A stretch of DNA of 64,000 nt, from contig MJGA01000006.1 in assembly GCA_001910725.1 (NCBI GenBank), positions 1,550,001-1,614,000 on the forward strand, written 5' to 3'. The position numbers and the translations under genes are program-made. Each line of letters starts with the position of its first letter. The first letter of the stretch is position 1. The notes under the pieces were generated by a model. It had not been told where the DNA came from. It ran no database searches and saw only the letters and a list, made by a program, of their open reading frames with translations. Shown piece after piece: positions 11,435 through 25,100 of this stretch. This DNA is from Phanerodontia chrysosporium. Its lineage: Eukaryota; Basidiomycota; Agaricomycetes; Polyporales; Phanerochaetaceae.

Positions 11435-11744
11435 CATGCATGTTTGGGGTTATCTTGCTTGGACGTCGTGCACTTTTGTGGCACCGAGTCGTTTCGCAAA
11501 ACACAGATCTATCCACACTCGTTTATGTATATTCCGAAACGAAGGACATTGTACATATCTATCGTCCGCCACATATATTCGGTGCATAAATTGTTACGGA
11601 AGGCTGCCCCTCGTCGTCGCGATTACCCACGTGTGGCAAAGTCACGTTCTGCCTCTGCATGTGACTCACGCGGTGAAGTATCACACGGCTACAAGTCTCA
11701 CCACACCTCACGCCCAGCTACGAGCATAACAGGATACTAATACA
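11435..11744. other. Short intergenic region
   Basis: About 310 bp before the ketopantoate reductase start. Nothing specific seen. Confidence 0.5.
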
Positions 11745-13018
11745 ATGCTAGACATCTGCCTTGTCGGCTTTGGGGGTGAGTGCGCTGTCCTATGGGTTTC
11801 TGTATCTGTAAAGGACCTCGCATTGCTCTCGAATAGCTATCGGGGCGCTGTATGCCTTTGCCCTCGAGCGGTCCCCAGAGGTTCGTTTGACCGTGGTGTG
11901 CAGGTTCGTAAACTGTTGTTCAGCCCGCTTTTGGTCTGATCCGTTATTCACAGGTCCAATTATGACACCGTACGGAGTGAGGAGTCCTCTTATAATCTTG
12001 TTCAATCTACAGTCTAATGTGTGTCTCAGAGAACGGGCTGATTATCGAGTCAGATAAGCTCGGCACACACCCGCCATGGAACCCATACAGAGGTATCTGC
12101 ACCTTGCAACTTGCTGCGGTTGCGTCTCTAACCCAGTAGAATGACAGTGGTGCGCTCTGTCGAGGAAGCCGCCGATCGTCCCTACAGCTTTATCATCTGC
12201 GCTACCAAATGCCTACCGGACGTCAGACCGACATCTGCCATTCTGGGGCCCTTACTCAAAGCTTTGCCCTTGTCTCCAGACACTGCCATCGTTCTTCTTC
12301 AGAACGGCGTCGGGATCGAAGAGGACGTGCAGAATGCCATTGCAAATGTCGGGGCCACAAACCCGGTCTTGTCCGGATGTGCTTGGGTGGATGCGACAAC
12401 CGTTGACGAAGGCAGGCGCGTCGTGCAACATGGCAACGAGAGATTGGTCCTAGGATACCACCGACCAGCTTGTGGCCATGCGCCAACAGACAGCCGAGGC
12501 CCGGATGCATTGAACAAGTTATGCGAGCTTCTGCGAGCTGCCGGTGCATCTGCGGAGGCCGCTGACGACGTTGATGCTGCCCGGTGGCGCAAGGTCTTAT
12601 GGTGAGCCTGTTCTCAAGGCGACCTTACTTGACGTCCCGCTTATCTTCCGGGTGCCAGGAATGCTTCGTTTTCCACGATCTGCACGCTCACGCGTGCAAG
12701 AGTCGGCGATGTTCTTGCCCTACCAGAGGGCCGCGAAGAGCTCAAGGCTATAATGTTAGAAGTTTTGGCTGTCGCCCACGAGGTCGTCTCGAAGGAAGGT
12801 TCCGCCATCCTCCCGACTCAGTAGCAGACGCAATCATCGAGAACGAGAACCCTCTTTCGGTGTTCAAGCCGTCTATGTTGGTCGATCTGGAAGCGGGCAG
12901 ACCTATGGAGGTTGAAGCTATTGTGGGTGGGATAGTCAGCAAGGCCCGGGCTCATGGCAAGAGCACCCCTCGCCTAGAGATGATCTATGCTGCACTGAAG
13001 GTCATCCAGCGGGGTTAA
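11745..13018 (+). CDS. 2-dehydropantoate 2-reductase (ketopantoate reductase, ApbA/PanE family)
   Basis: NADPH-dependent reduction of ketopantoate to pantoate in pantothenate/CoA synthesis is the usual activity; fungi carry several paralogues, so the substrate is inferred. The N-terminal Rossmann motif VGFGAIGALYAFALE is formed across an intron after VGFG. Next come LTVVCRSNYDTVRK, SFIICATKCLPDV, IVLLQNGVGIEED and GCAWVDATTV. The catalytic segment WRKVLWNASFSTICTLTRA is joined across an intron at about 12601-12658. The C-terminal helical domain runs to KVIQRG. A one-base deletion is apparent at about 12812-12815: EGSAILP and DSVADAIIENEN are in different frames with no room for an intron. The junction before TVVRSVEEA is also not fully resolved. 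Confidence 0.87.
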
Positions 13019-13188
13019 TCAGTGCCAGAAAGCCAATCTAATCTGAGCTTGCCCTCGATCACTGATGTAGAACCTTATCTTATCTTTCACCCGTTCCCAA
13101 ATTTTGCCTCGACCGCATTTCGGAGGCGCCCAGGCTTTGAGCCGCAACATCCTCCTCCTCATCTGGTTTACTGGCTGGTTCTCGCATC

Positions 13189-16100
13189 ATGGCTCCCTCA
13201 GAGGTATTTCACGACCCGCTCACCATTAACTTGGAGCAACAAACACGCGTTCTACTCGAGACAACGCCTGCAGACTCGGCCCTTCACAATACTCTGCTAA
13301 CAGCATCCTCTCGTCCCGAACTTCTGCACCGGCTGTCTCGCGCACTCTTGCTTCCTTGGTTGACCTCCGCTGTTGCCACCGCCTTTCGACCGATACTACT
13401 TGACCTCTGTGCGAGGTGGTTAGAGGATGACGAAGACGAGGAGGACAAGCTGGAGGCGCTGTGTCTATTGCTTGCGGTACATCCGGAACTATTCCCGTGC
13501 GTGGTCTGCGCTACACCGATGGAGTAACGTACCTAATCCTTTGACCGTCCTAGAATATTATCTGCTTTTCTTCGCCGCCCAAGGCTGTCCTCAGGACCTC
13601 TGGCATTCGTCGAGAAAGCAGAGTCTTTGAGTGTGCTGAATGCAACCTCCTTGCACCGTACACTCCTTGCGTACTACCGCATACTGCAAGCAAATCGCGA
13701 GCTGCCACGCGTTCTACGATGGCCCTTGTCTGCACTTTCTAGATTGGTGTGGGGTGGCTATCCCGACATGGGGGTACGCTTCCTTGCTGTTCGATGCTAC
13801 GCGCTGCAAGCCCGTATGATCGAGGCCGAGCGCGTCAAGCTGGAAAAGGCTGTCATCGCAGAGCAGCCAGAGAAAGAGGATTGTCCGGTCTTGTACTACG
13901 TTTTACCGGATGGTACGAGACGCGCAATCGACGGCTGGATACTCCCCGTCGTCGAAAGAACGAGAATCGTAGAAGCTCGTAATGCGCTCCTGACCCCGCA
14001 AAATTACTATACTCAGCATAGCAACTCAACCGAGCCTATTCATCCCGCAGAGTTGAGGTATGTGTCAGAAGCGTCACTTTGAGGCTTATGCTGATTATGT
14101 CTTTTTTCGTAGTCCTCTAATCGCGAATGTCCACGGAGTCCTGCTTCTCCGGACGTCGCCCACAGCAACGTTAGATTCCCCTCTGGTCTCTACTTCAACT
14201 ACGACGCGCGCATTGCGTTCACTCGCTCTTCACTTGTCGCTCTCCACCCCAACACTCCTCACCTCCCCGCCTTCGTCCGGGAAGAGTCTCATCCTATCAC
14301 ACCTTGCCGCCTCCGTTCATCCCGCCACTCGAAACCAAATTGTCAGCATACACCTTGCGGACACCTCGCTTGACCCGCGCTCTCTGCTGGGATCTTACGT
14401 CTCGTCGCCAACCCGGCCAGGCACTTTCGACTGGAAAGAGGGAGTGCTTGTCCGAGCTATGCGCGAGGGCCGCTGGGTAGTGTTCGAGGATATAGACCGT
14501 GGTAGCACCGAGGTCTTGGGCCTCATACGCCCTCTCCTCGAGTCACTCAGCGTTGGGAAGTGGGTGGGAGCACGGGCTGTGATGGAAGTTCCTGGCCGAG
14601 GCCGCGTAGAAGCTGCGGAGAGCTTTGCCGTCTTTGCGACTCGTTCTCTTCTGCCTTCGCGGACAGGGCAGTACCCCTCTCCGACCTTCTTTGGTTCGCA
14701 TCTCTTCCATGAAGTTATTGTCGACCCTCCTACCCACGAAGATCTCCGCTTGATTGTGAATACTCGTTTCCCTCGCCTGGCGGGCCCTGTCGCAGAAAAC
14801 CTCATCAGGCTCTGGGAGGCGGTCCGCGATCTGGGCTCTATCGCGTCGACGAGAGACGTCGGCATGCGCGAGCTTGAAAGGCTGTGCCTACGTGTGGAGC
14901 GAGTACTACCTTCATCCTTTACCTCCATGGAAGTCGAAGCCACGACCCATGAGCCGCCTTCGTTGGCTGCCATCTTTCCGAATGCTGTCATTCGAGAGGA
15001 TATGTTTGCGGAGTGCCGGGACGTATTCTTCGGAGTTGGTGCAACGACTGCCGCCGCTCGTCATCATCTGGACCTCGTGGCATCAATCATCGCTGAACAT
15101 CTCGGACTGTCTTCCGACCAGAAGGACTGGGTGTTGCGCGGACGCATACCGGAGCTCAGTATCGACAAGGACGTCAACGGCTCTGTCACCAGCGTACGGG
15201 TAGGACACACTAGACTCCTGCCAGCATCGACCCTCGAGAAGTCGCTACCGGTCACCCGTCCGTTCGCCATGCACAAGCCTGCAATCTCCCTTCTGTCCCG
15301 TATCGCGACTGCCATCTCACTGAATGAACCCGTTCTTCTCACCGGCGAAACTGGCACAGGGAAGACCAGTGTCGTGACTCATCTTGCCTCGCTGCTGCGA
15401 AAACCTCTTATCTCCCTTAACCTGTCCAATCAGACGGAGTCGTCCGATATTGTCGGTGGCTTCAAGCCTGTGGACGCGCGGATACCTGCCTCTGAGCTCC
15501 AGACTCGATTTTTGGATCTGTTCGGTGGGACATTCAGTCGCAAGAGGAACGCTGCTTTCGAGGAATCAGTTCGGAAAGCTGTGCACGAAGGAAAGTGGAA
15601 ACGCGCAGTGGCGCTCTGGAAGGAGTCAATTCGTCTCGCCAGAGACCGAATCCAGGCGAAAGCGTCTGCGGAAGGGTAAGTGCGACAGACTTACGCAATT
15701 TTATGGGACTGACCGGCTATTGACCGGCTATTTAGGCAGGATGATGCGCCGCGGAAGCGGAGGAAGACAGACGGGACTGGGCTGAACGTGCCAGAAGCAA
15801 GCTGGATTGAGTTTGAACGCGACGTCCACACTTTCGAGATTCAACATGTCCAGGGCAATGGCAAATTTGCATACGGATTCGTTGAAGGGCCGCTGGTTAA
15901 AGCTTTACGCGCCGGTCACTGGTTAGTGTATACTGATCATTCAATGGTGGTAGACTGACTCCCGAGAGCAGGATTCTTCTCGACGAGGTCAATTTGGCAA
16001 GTGCGGAGACGTTGGAATGTGTGTCTAGCCTGTTGCACGGGCCCACAGCGTCGATCACGCTCACCGAGCAGGGATCTCTGGAGCCCATCCCTCGTCATCC

Positions 16101-19100
16101 TGACTTCCGACTGTTCGCCTGCATGAACCCTGCTACAGACGTCGGCAAGAAAGACCTTCCTCCGAATATTCGCTCCCGCTTCATCGAGTTCGACGTTCCT
16201 CCGCCGGACGCAGACAAGGAGACCCTGCTCAGCATTGTGGCGCAGTACATTGGGCCATATGCTGTCGGCGATCGCGGAGCCATCATGGACGTAGCCGAGT
16301 TCTACACTGCCGTTCGGACGTTGGCTGAGAGACGCGAGATTGCTGACGGGTCGAATCATCGGCCGCATTTCAGCATGCGAACTCTCGCTCGTGCGCTGAC
16401 GTTCGCCGCCGACCTCGCGGCATCTTACTCCCTTCGTCGAGCGCTATGGGAGGGCTGTCTCATGGCCTTCACAATGATACTCGATAAGCAGGGCGCTGCA
16501 GTCGTGACCGCTCTCGCGCAGAAGCACATCCTCTCCGGGGTGAAAAATCCTCGCTCGCTCCTTTCGATGGTACCCGGCGTCCCGCATGGACGCTCAGCCG
16601 ATGAGGTTGTCAAGTTTGGGCCCTTCTACCTCGACCGTGGTCCTTTGCCGGAGGATCCAGTAGAAGAGTTCATCATGACACCCTCAGTCGAGGCCAAGCT
16701 GATCGACCTGGCGCGAATTATCATGACGAAAAGGTTCCCGGTTCTCATTGAGGGTCCCACGTCGTCAGGTAAGACCAGTTCGATCGAGTATCTCGCTCGG
16801 AGAACTGGTCACCGTTTCGTTCGTATCAACAATCACGAGCACACCGACATCCAGGAGTACCTTGGCACATATGTCTCTGACCCGGCGACCGGCAAGCTCG
16901 TCTTTCAGGACGGTCTGCTCGTGCGCGCGCTCCGGAACGGCGACTGGATTGTGCTCGACGAACTGAACCTTGCCCCGACGGACGTCTTGGAAGCGCTCAA
17001 CCGACTGCTGGACGACAATCGCGAATTGGTCATACCTGAGACTCAGGAAGTTGTTCGTCCTCACCCTCACTTCATGCTCTTCGCTACCCAGAACCCGCCA
17101 GGATTGTATGCTGGACGCAAAGTGCTCTCGCGAGCGTTTCGCAATCGGTTCCTCGAGGTGCACTTTGAGGACGTCCCGCAAGCGGAGCTCGAGACCATCC
17201 TCTGCCAGCGCTGCCGCATAGCCCCGTCTTACGCTGCCCGTATCGTTGCCGTCTTCCAGGAGCTGCAGAGGCGCCGGCAATCCAGTCGTATCTTCGAAAG
17301 CAAGCATGGTTTCGCGACACTTCGAGACCTGTTCCGATGGGCTGGACGCGACGCGATCAGCTATCAAGAGCTCGCCGACAATGGGTATATGCTACTCGCA
17401 GAGCGTGCTCGGCGCGAGGATGACAAGCTTGTCGTGAAGGAGGTCCTAGAGTCCGTCATGAAGGTCGCCATTGACCCTGCACGGCTTTACACTCTCCACG
17501 GTGCTGTGGATATGTCAACCTACCTAGGCTGCCCAGTACCGAAGGACTCACAGCTCGTTTGGACCTCGGCTATGCAACGGCTGTTCACATTGGTTACCCG
17601 CGCCCTTCGCTTCAACGAACCGGTCCTTCTTGTTGGAGAGACAGGCTGCGGGAAGACGTCAGTCTGTCAGCTCTTTGCAGAGATTACTGGTAGGAAGCTT
17701 TACACCGTCAACTGTCACCAAAACACGGAAACCGCAGATCTCATCGGTGGCCTACGTCCGTTGCGTAATAGGGCGGCTTTGGAAGCAGAGGTTTTGCGAG
17801 ACGCGAAGTCGTCGTTAGCGGCCTTGGGGTGTCCTCTTGCTGAGACAGCGGGCCTGCCCGACGCTACTGCCGCCGTAGACAAACTCCTCCGCGACACGCA
17901 AGTCAGCGTCCAAGATCGCCAATCGCTGATGCAAGTCAGAGCATCGCTGAGCCGTTTGTCGACGATGTTCGAATGGCATGACGGTCCGCTCGTGGAGGCC
18001 ATGCGTACCGGTGGCGTCTTCCTTATGGACGAGATTTCTCTTGCCGACGACTCCGTTCTCGAACGGCTAAACAGCGTTCTTGAGACTGGCCGAACAATCG
18101 TCCTTGCTGAAAAGGGCGGGGCCCAAGATCTTCCTGCTGTAGTCGCCCACGACTCCTTCAAGCTTGTCGCTACCATGAATCCTGGAGGCGATTATGGAAA
18201 GAAGGAGCTCTCCCCAGCTCTGCGCAATCGCTTCACCGAGATTTGGGTCCCAGCTGTGGAGTCGCGAGAAGACCTCGAGCTTATCGTTCGCAGCATGTGG
18301 CGTCATGAAGCTCTGAAAGACTACACTACCACCCTTCTGGATTTCACCGATTGGCTGTCGGCCCGGCTCGGAGACAGGAGCGTAACGACGTTGCGAGACA
18401 TTCTGGTGAGCCGTCTTTGCACACTCGGCTTCCAACATATCATTAATGTTCATTCGTCAGGCGTGGGTGCGATTCTCGAACGCGGTGTATAATCCCGCCC
18501 AGCCCTCCGCTCTACCAGGAAATGCAGTTTTCGTAAGTGCTTCTTCCTTTATTGTGCGACGCTGCACTGACCCGCAAATGTCAGCATCATGCCGCGTACA
18601 TGACGTTCCTGGATGGACTGGCTTCTCTGCCGCAATTATCGTCATACTCACCGACTGCCCTGGAGAAGCTCAGGCTAGAAGCTGCCGCAAAACTCCACGA
18701 ACTTGCTCCCCTACCTTCCGACTACTCCAACGAGATCGTTGAGCCCGATACCTCGCATGTACGACTTGGCTCTTTTACCATCCCCAAAGGGCCGAAAGAA
18801 GTCAACCCCGACCAGTTCAGTTTCCAGGCTCCTACCACTCGCGACAACGTCAACCGTGTCGTCAGGGCCTGCCAGCTGAATAAGCCGATTCTGCTCGAAG
18901 GAAGCCCAGGTGTCGGGAAGACAAGTCTCGTCGCAGCTCTGGCGAATGTCTGTGGATATCATCTGTGCCGCATCAATCTTTCCGATCAAACAGATCTCAT
19001 TGACCTCTTCGGCTCTGACCTTCCAGTCGAGGGAGGGAGCCCTGGTCAATTCGCTTGGAAGGATGCGGAGTTCCTCCGTGCGTTGCAGGAAGGTCACTGG

Positions 19101-22100
19101 GTCCTACTCGACGAGATGAACCTTGCCCCACAGGCGGTACTCGAAGGCCTTAACGCTGTCCTGGACCATCGAGGAACCGTCTACATCCCCGAGCTCGGGA
19201 GAAGCTTTGAACGCCACCCCTCCTTCAGGATATTTGCCGCGCAAAATCCACTTTACCAGGGCGGGGGTCGCAAAGGCTTGCCCAAGTCTTTCCTGAACAG
19301 ATTCACTAAAGTGTACGTGCAGGAATTGACGGGTGATGACGTCCGACTCGTCTGTCGCAACCTTTTCCCCGCTATCCCAGAGGCTTGGATGCATGGCATG
19401 ATCGCATACATCTCTCGATTGCAGGAGGAGGTCACAGTAAAACGATCATTCGGCCGAGAGGGTGCGCCATGGGAATTCAACCTTCGGGACGTCATTCGCT
19501 GGGCATCTCAGGTACAGCAATCGGATGGGGAACTCGTACACCCCGTTCAGTTCGTCAACACGCTATTCTTGCAACGCTTCCGCGTAGACAATGATCGACG
19601 GGTCGCCCTACAGCTATTCCACAGTATATTCGTCGATCTTGATGCCAACCTGACCGAACCACCTTCGCTTTTGGTTTCTCCTACCTTCGTCAAGACCGGG
19701 CGCTTCATTATACAGAGATCGGGCATCCTTCTCGACAGGCCTTCGGGAGTCATCTTGCAAGTCCAACAGCCGGCTCTCGAGTCTCTCGGTGCATGCCTCG
19801 CAAACGGCTGGCTTAGTATCCTGACTGGGCCTCGCAGTAGCGGCAAGACTTGCCTCGTACGCGTGGTGGCGAACCTCACTGGCAACAAGCTGCAAGAGAT
19901 CTCTATCAACAACGCGACAGACGCCTCGGACATACTGGGCAGCTTTGAAGAAGTTGACTATAGGGTTCGTCTTCAGAAGCTTTTGCATAGTGCGTTACGT
20001 TGCCTCGAGGATATCATTGCGACGTCCGACGGATCGGCATTTCTACTTGATCATCAGTTGCATGACTCGGTGAACACGCTATCTTCTTCACTTCAGCAAG
20101 TTTTCCAGGCGGCGAACGTACTATCCGCTGTCTCTGAACTACGCGGAGCATTGTCTGCGGCCGCAGATGTCGACTTACCTGGCAGGAATACACTCTTGAA
20201 GATCCTTGAGGCCATCATGTCTCTTCAAGACGGTCCGGGTCGCTTCGAATGGGTTGACGGGCCTCTGGTACAAGCCCTGAAGGATGGCTCCTGGGTCTTA
20301 CTCGACGGCGCAAATCTATGCAGCCCGTCGGTTCTCGATCGACTTAACTCACTGTGCGAGAATAACGGCCGCCTTACGCTGAATGAGAGAGGTGCGGTCA
20401 ACGGGGAAGTGGAGACTATCACGCCTCATCCAAACTTCCGGCTATTCATGTGCGTGGACAGCCAATTTGGAGAACTATCGAGAGCTATGCGCAATCGCGG
20501 GGTCGAGATTAGCTTGCTGCCATCGGACAGTGACGAAGATCGGACACGTCTCCTTGATTACTGGTCATTGCCAACGGCCTATGCGGGAAGTCCAGCGACA
20601 GTCGCAACGTTACCATTTGAATTCGAGGCTGTCCGTCGCGGTTTGTTCGCTCAATCGGTCCAACATCCTAGCCGCGAGGCCGTGCCACCCGGGTCGACAA
20701 TCGAGCTGGATTCAGCTTCCTTTGCGATGCTTGCTTTGGTTCCATCACTACGTTCCCCAATCGACTCAGAAACGTACCATCGGCACTTGCGTACTTCACC
20801 ATGCATTCCGCCATCCCAGCGTACCTTACCGCGACGACGAGGCTTCTTCGCGAGGCAGTCTCTAATCGCCCCGAGCTTCGCCTCATCTTTTCAATGGTCG
20901 AGAGTTTGTCGAAAAGCCATCTTCTCTCGCTCGTCGTTCGCGGGCGTGAGTCCACTAGCCGCATGCTCAAGGTTCCTCTGGAAGTGATTCTCGCACAAGT
21001 ATGTAGACCTCACAGACATCGATACGGCACTGACTTCGTTCACAGCCTCTGGATCCTCTGTCTTCCGTTGATCTACAAGACGGCTCCGCTCAGACTGTGC
21101 TGAGTCTCCTCAGACTCTTTGTGTCTTTACACTTCCGCAGTCCTGGCCTGCAATCAAGACGACTTCTCCCGGCTACCGCAGACAAGTCTCAGCCAATAGC
21201 CCAGGTACGAATCAGCGAGGAGGCCCTCGCATTGCGGGGGGCGATATTGGAGGCTGCACAAACGACGATAGACACAGCGGACCTCTGCAATGCCCAGATG
21301 CAGGTGCGTAAACTCGTGATACTATACCAGACATGATTCTCACCGGATTGTAGATTACTGCAGCCTTGTTCGACAGGCTCCTCGGCTTTACAAGCTACTT
21401 GGAGAACGCAATCTCTCAGGATGTCTTCGATTATTCCGCTCTCCATGTGGTTGTCAAGTGGTTTTCGCAGAGCATCGACGGACCCGACGACGTCTTCAAC
21501 ACGATTCGTGTCCATGTCAAGACCTTATCCGACAGTCTTGCATTGAGCTCTGGTTCCGGAATGACAGAACTCTGGTCAGGATTATCCCATCGCGTCGGCG
21601 GTGCCGTCGAGATGGAAAAAGTGCGCACGCTTGATCTTGCTGCGGAAAGTCTTCCCACGGGATGAAGAGTGCGTTTTCATCTCGTCGTACACATTAAGCT
21701 CTGCTCATCACTCTTCAAGACTTGCGGCAGGACATATTTCAATTGATAGCACTGCTAACTCTTCAGGTATCACGAACCGAAGGAGACAAGGCGGCACTGG
21801 AGGAATTGGTCAAGAAGATGGAACAAGTAAGCGTGCAGTCTGCAAGTCGACGACATTGATACTGAGCAATGCACAGCGATTGTCAGGTATTTGGTCAGCA
21901 GAGCCAAAGGAATCTACGGCAGTCATCGATCCGTCCTACCTAACGCTGCAGTTATCGCTCCTTTCGTCGGTCAAGTCTGTGTCACCCATGATCTTCGTAG
22001 CTGTAGGTTGCGACCGCCGTGATATCATCCGTCATCCACTAAGTACTACACATCCAGGACTTTTCGGAGCAAGTTCGCTTGTTGTTGCGTCTTGCCTGCA

Positions 22101-25100
22101 ACGATCCCAATGTTCCACTATCTTCCCTAGCCCATCTGCAACACAGTCTCTGGGCACATGAAGCAGGGTCCCGTGCGTTTGGTCTTCTTTATTGCGGTCG
22201 CATCTGATGATTGACTCCCTTTTGTCTCCACTTTTACCGCTATAGTCTCTCTCGCGCATCTTGCTGACATGCAACGCAATTGGCTAGCTAACGTGTGGCT
22301 TACCTCTACCTGTGCTAATGTAGGTTACACGCTCCGCCCTATTGCGCTATCTCACTGACTGTTCATCTCCAGGTCCAGGGACCCTCTCTACTCCTGACCC
22401 CTGCCGTCTTACAGAGTACTATTCTGCAATGGTCGGTGCCTCATCAATGTCGACCCAGCTCTTGTTGATGTCTCTCGTAGCGAACGATCTGAGCAGACCT
22501 TGGAGAAACTTGACGCCTATCAAGACAGTCTCCGTCGGCAATATCTGCTCGTCATCGCGAATGCACAGTCACCCGACTCCCGCGCCACACAATTGTTCAA
22601 GTCGCTTACCCTGTCCATTCTCATGGTCGGTGTCTTTAGTTCCTATATGAGCAACACACTCAAGGTCCATTTCCTAGGTGTGCAGCTGTTTCCGGGATGC
22701 GTATAACTCGGAGGACTTCGCGGTCGCGATGACTATGGCTACCAACATGTCGAACGATAGCGTTCTCACGCTTCTCCCTTCCTTCGTGGACTTGTTGGAG
22801 CGCAGCAAGCATGCCGGTTTACGGTCTGCTGTCATCGATCATCTGCGTCCAAGCCTCTTGAGAGTGAAGCGTGTTGAACAGAAGGGAGGACTCAGTATTC
22901 TCCTTGGCGAGTGCTGGCTTGCTTTCGCGCGCTTCCTTCTCGACTTGTTCGTCCCCGACACTCCCATCGATCCGGCTAGTCTGAAGCATTGCTCCGACGA
23001 ATACTGGGCAAGAGAAAGGCTCGTCATTGAAACCCAGCTAGACCTACACAGGGCATTCTCCCGGCGCACGCACGGCAACGAAACCAACGGAACCATTCGG
23101 TACCTTGAGTCCCTGCTCTCTACCCTCTGTTCAGTAGACCGCGGTTCACCGTCCTCGCGATCCGGCAGAGACATCAGTCGCCTTCACATGTTCTGGTCCG
23201 AAGTGCACCAATTCCTGGCACAGGTTCTCTCCCCTCAAAAGATCGAGTCATATGTAGCGATCGCTGCGTCTGGTAATCCAATAGCCCCGGTGCGCGAACA
23301 AGTACTTCAACAGTCTCTTGCGACATTCTGTCGGAGACTGGGCTCGGTCTATCCAGACTTTGCGGACGTGAATGGCCCTTTGCAACACGCGCTGCTAGCG
23401 ACGCGATTCGGTTTGCGCCTCTTGACTCACGCTTCCCGCGGGGCTGACGTGAGTCCCGGAGGTTCCCTCCATACGTCTTTATTAGCCTTCCCATCGGTTC
23501 AAGGCGCTGAGCTGCTGCGCACCCGTCCCTCAGCATCACTTGCGTCCAACCTCACGTTCTCCGCCGTCCTCGCACAACTTTCTGCCGTATCGTATGAAGT
23601 TCAGCTCAGCGGCGATGTCAATCCGCATATTGCGATCATCGAGCAAGCCTACGAGCAAGCATTGGGACTCTGGCTCATTGACCAAGCTAGGACCGAAGAA
23701 GAGGAGCGGCAGGCGCAATCCCTCTACCGCCGGAAGGACGATGGGAACCTCAATGAAGCTGAGGAAGAGGAAGAGGAGTTCCTGTCCATCTTCCCGGAGT
23801 ACGAGGACATCTTGGACAGCGATAGTACCGATGCTCAGCAGAAGACATCGAGGAGCAAGACTCTCATTGACTCCTCAACTGCATCTCGACTGTTCACCAT
23901 TCACCAAGAACTGTTCCTAACGCCAGGTTCACAGCTCACTGCTGCGGCCACCCGCTTCCTGGAAGAGCGTCGGACGCTCGTCACCGCACTAGTCGAAACG
24001 GAAGCCCATCGTGGAACGCTGACCTCGATGTAGCCAGTCTTCCATTCCAAGCGCGACTCCTCCACGATCATTCATCAGCTCTTAGTCGTACCCCTTACAT
24101 CTCAGGCCGCCCGTACGACTTCTACTTCGACGCGAACGTACCAGAAGTGCGCAAGGCTATCGAAGTGTTACGATCCCTGATGCAACGTCTGGAGGCTGTC
24201 ATTCGTGAATGGCCAGAGCAGATGGTCCTCCAGCACTTGAGGAATCGTTGCGAGGTCGTCATGAACTTCAGTCTGCACAGTCCCTTGGCGAAGATTCTCT
24301 CGGCGCTGGAGCACCTGTTGGCGAACATCGATGACTGGGAAATGTATGCCAACCGTGACAACAGTCTCAAGACGCACCAGCAGGCTATCATTTCCCTTGT
24401 AGTTGACTGGCGTCGCCTGGAGCTCTCGTGTTGGCAGGGCTTGCTCGACAGCCAAGCACGTGCGTTCGAGGCAGGCACATCTGATTGGTGGTTCCGTCTC
24501 TACGATGCATCCATACGAGGTGTGCTCAAGCTTACCGAAGATATCGGCCCTGAGGTAGAGGGTGGACGTGCAGTGACAGAATTCCTCGACAACCTTGTGC
24601 CGCTCCTGGACGAATTCCTCACCTCAAGCCCACTCGGACAGTTTGCACCTCGCTTGCGCCTAGTCGACTCGATGCATATCTACGCGGATAAGCTGGCCAC
24701 GCACTTTGGCGGTATCCGCGGTGCTTCTCTTCGCCGCGTGCACAAAATACTATGCAACACCGCGAAATATTATGCCCAATTCGAGCCCAGCGTCGTAAAG
24801 AGCTTCTCTGAGCAGAGGAAGGTACTCGAAAAGGACATACGGGACTTTATCAAGCTAGCCTCTTGGAAAGACGTCAACATCCATGCTCTGAAGCAAAGCG
24901 CGCAAAAGACGCATCGCCAGCTGTACAAAGTCATTCGGAAATTCCGCGATCTGCTTCGGCAACCTGTATCGCCTCTGTTACAGCCCATTTCTTCTCACGT
25001 TTCCGAATCACCTTTTGACGAACGACAGGCGATGTCGCCGGTACTCATGCCCCTTCTGTTGCCCGCGTTCCCACAGGCGGTCGAGACCACACAGCCAGCA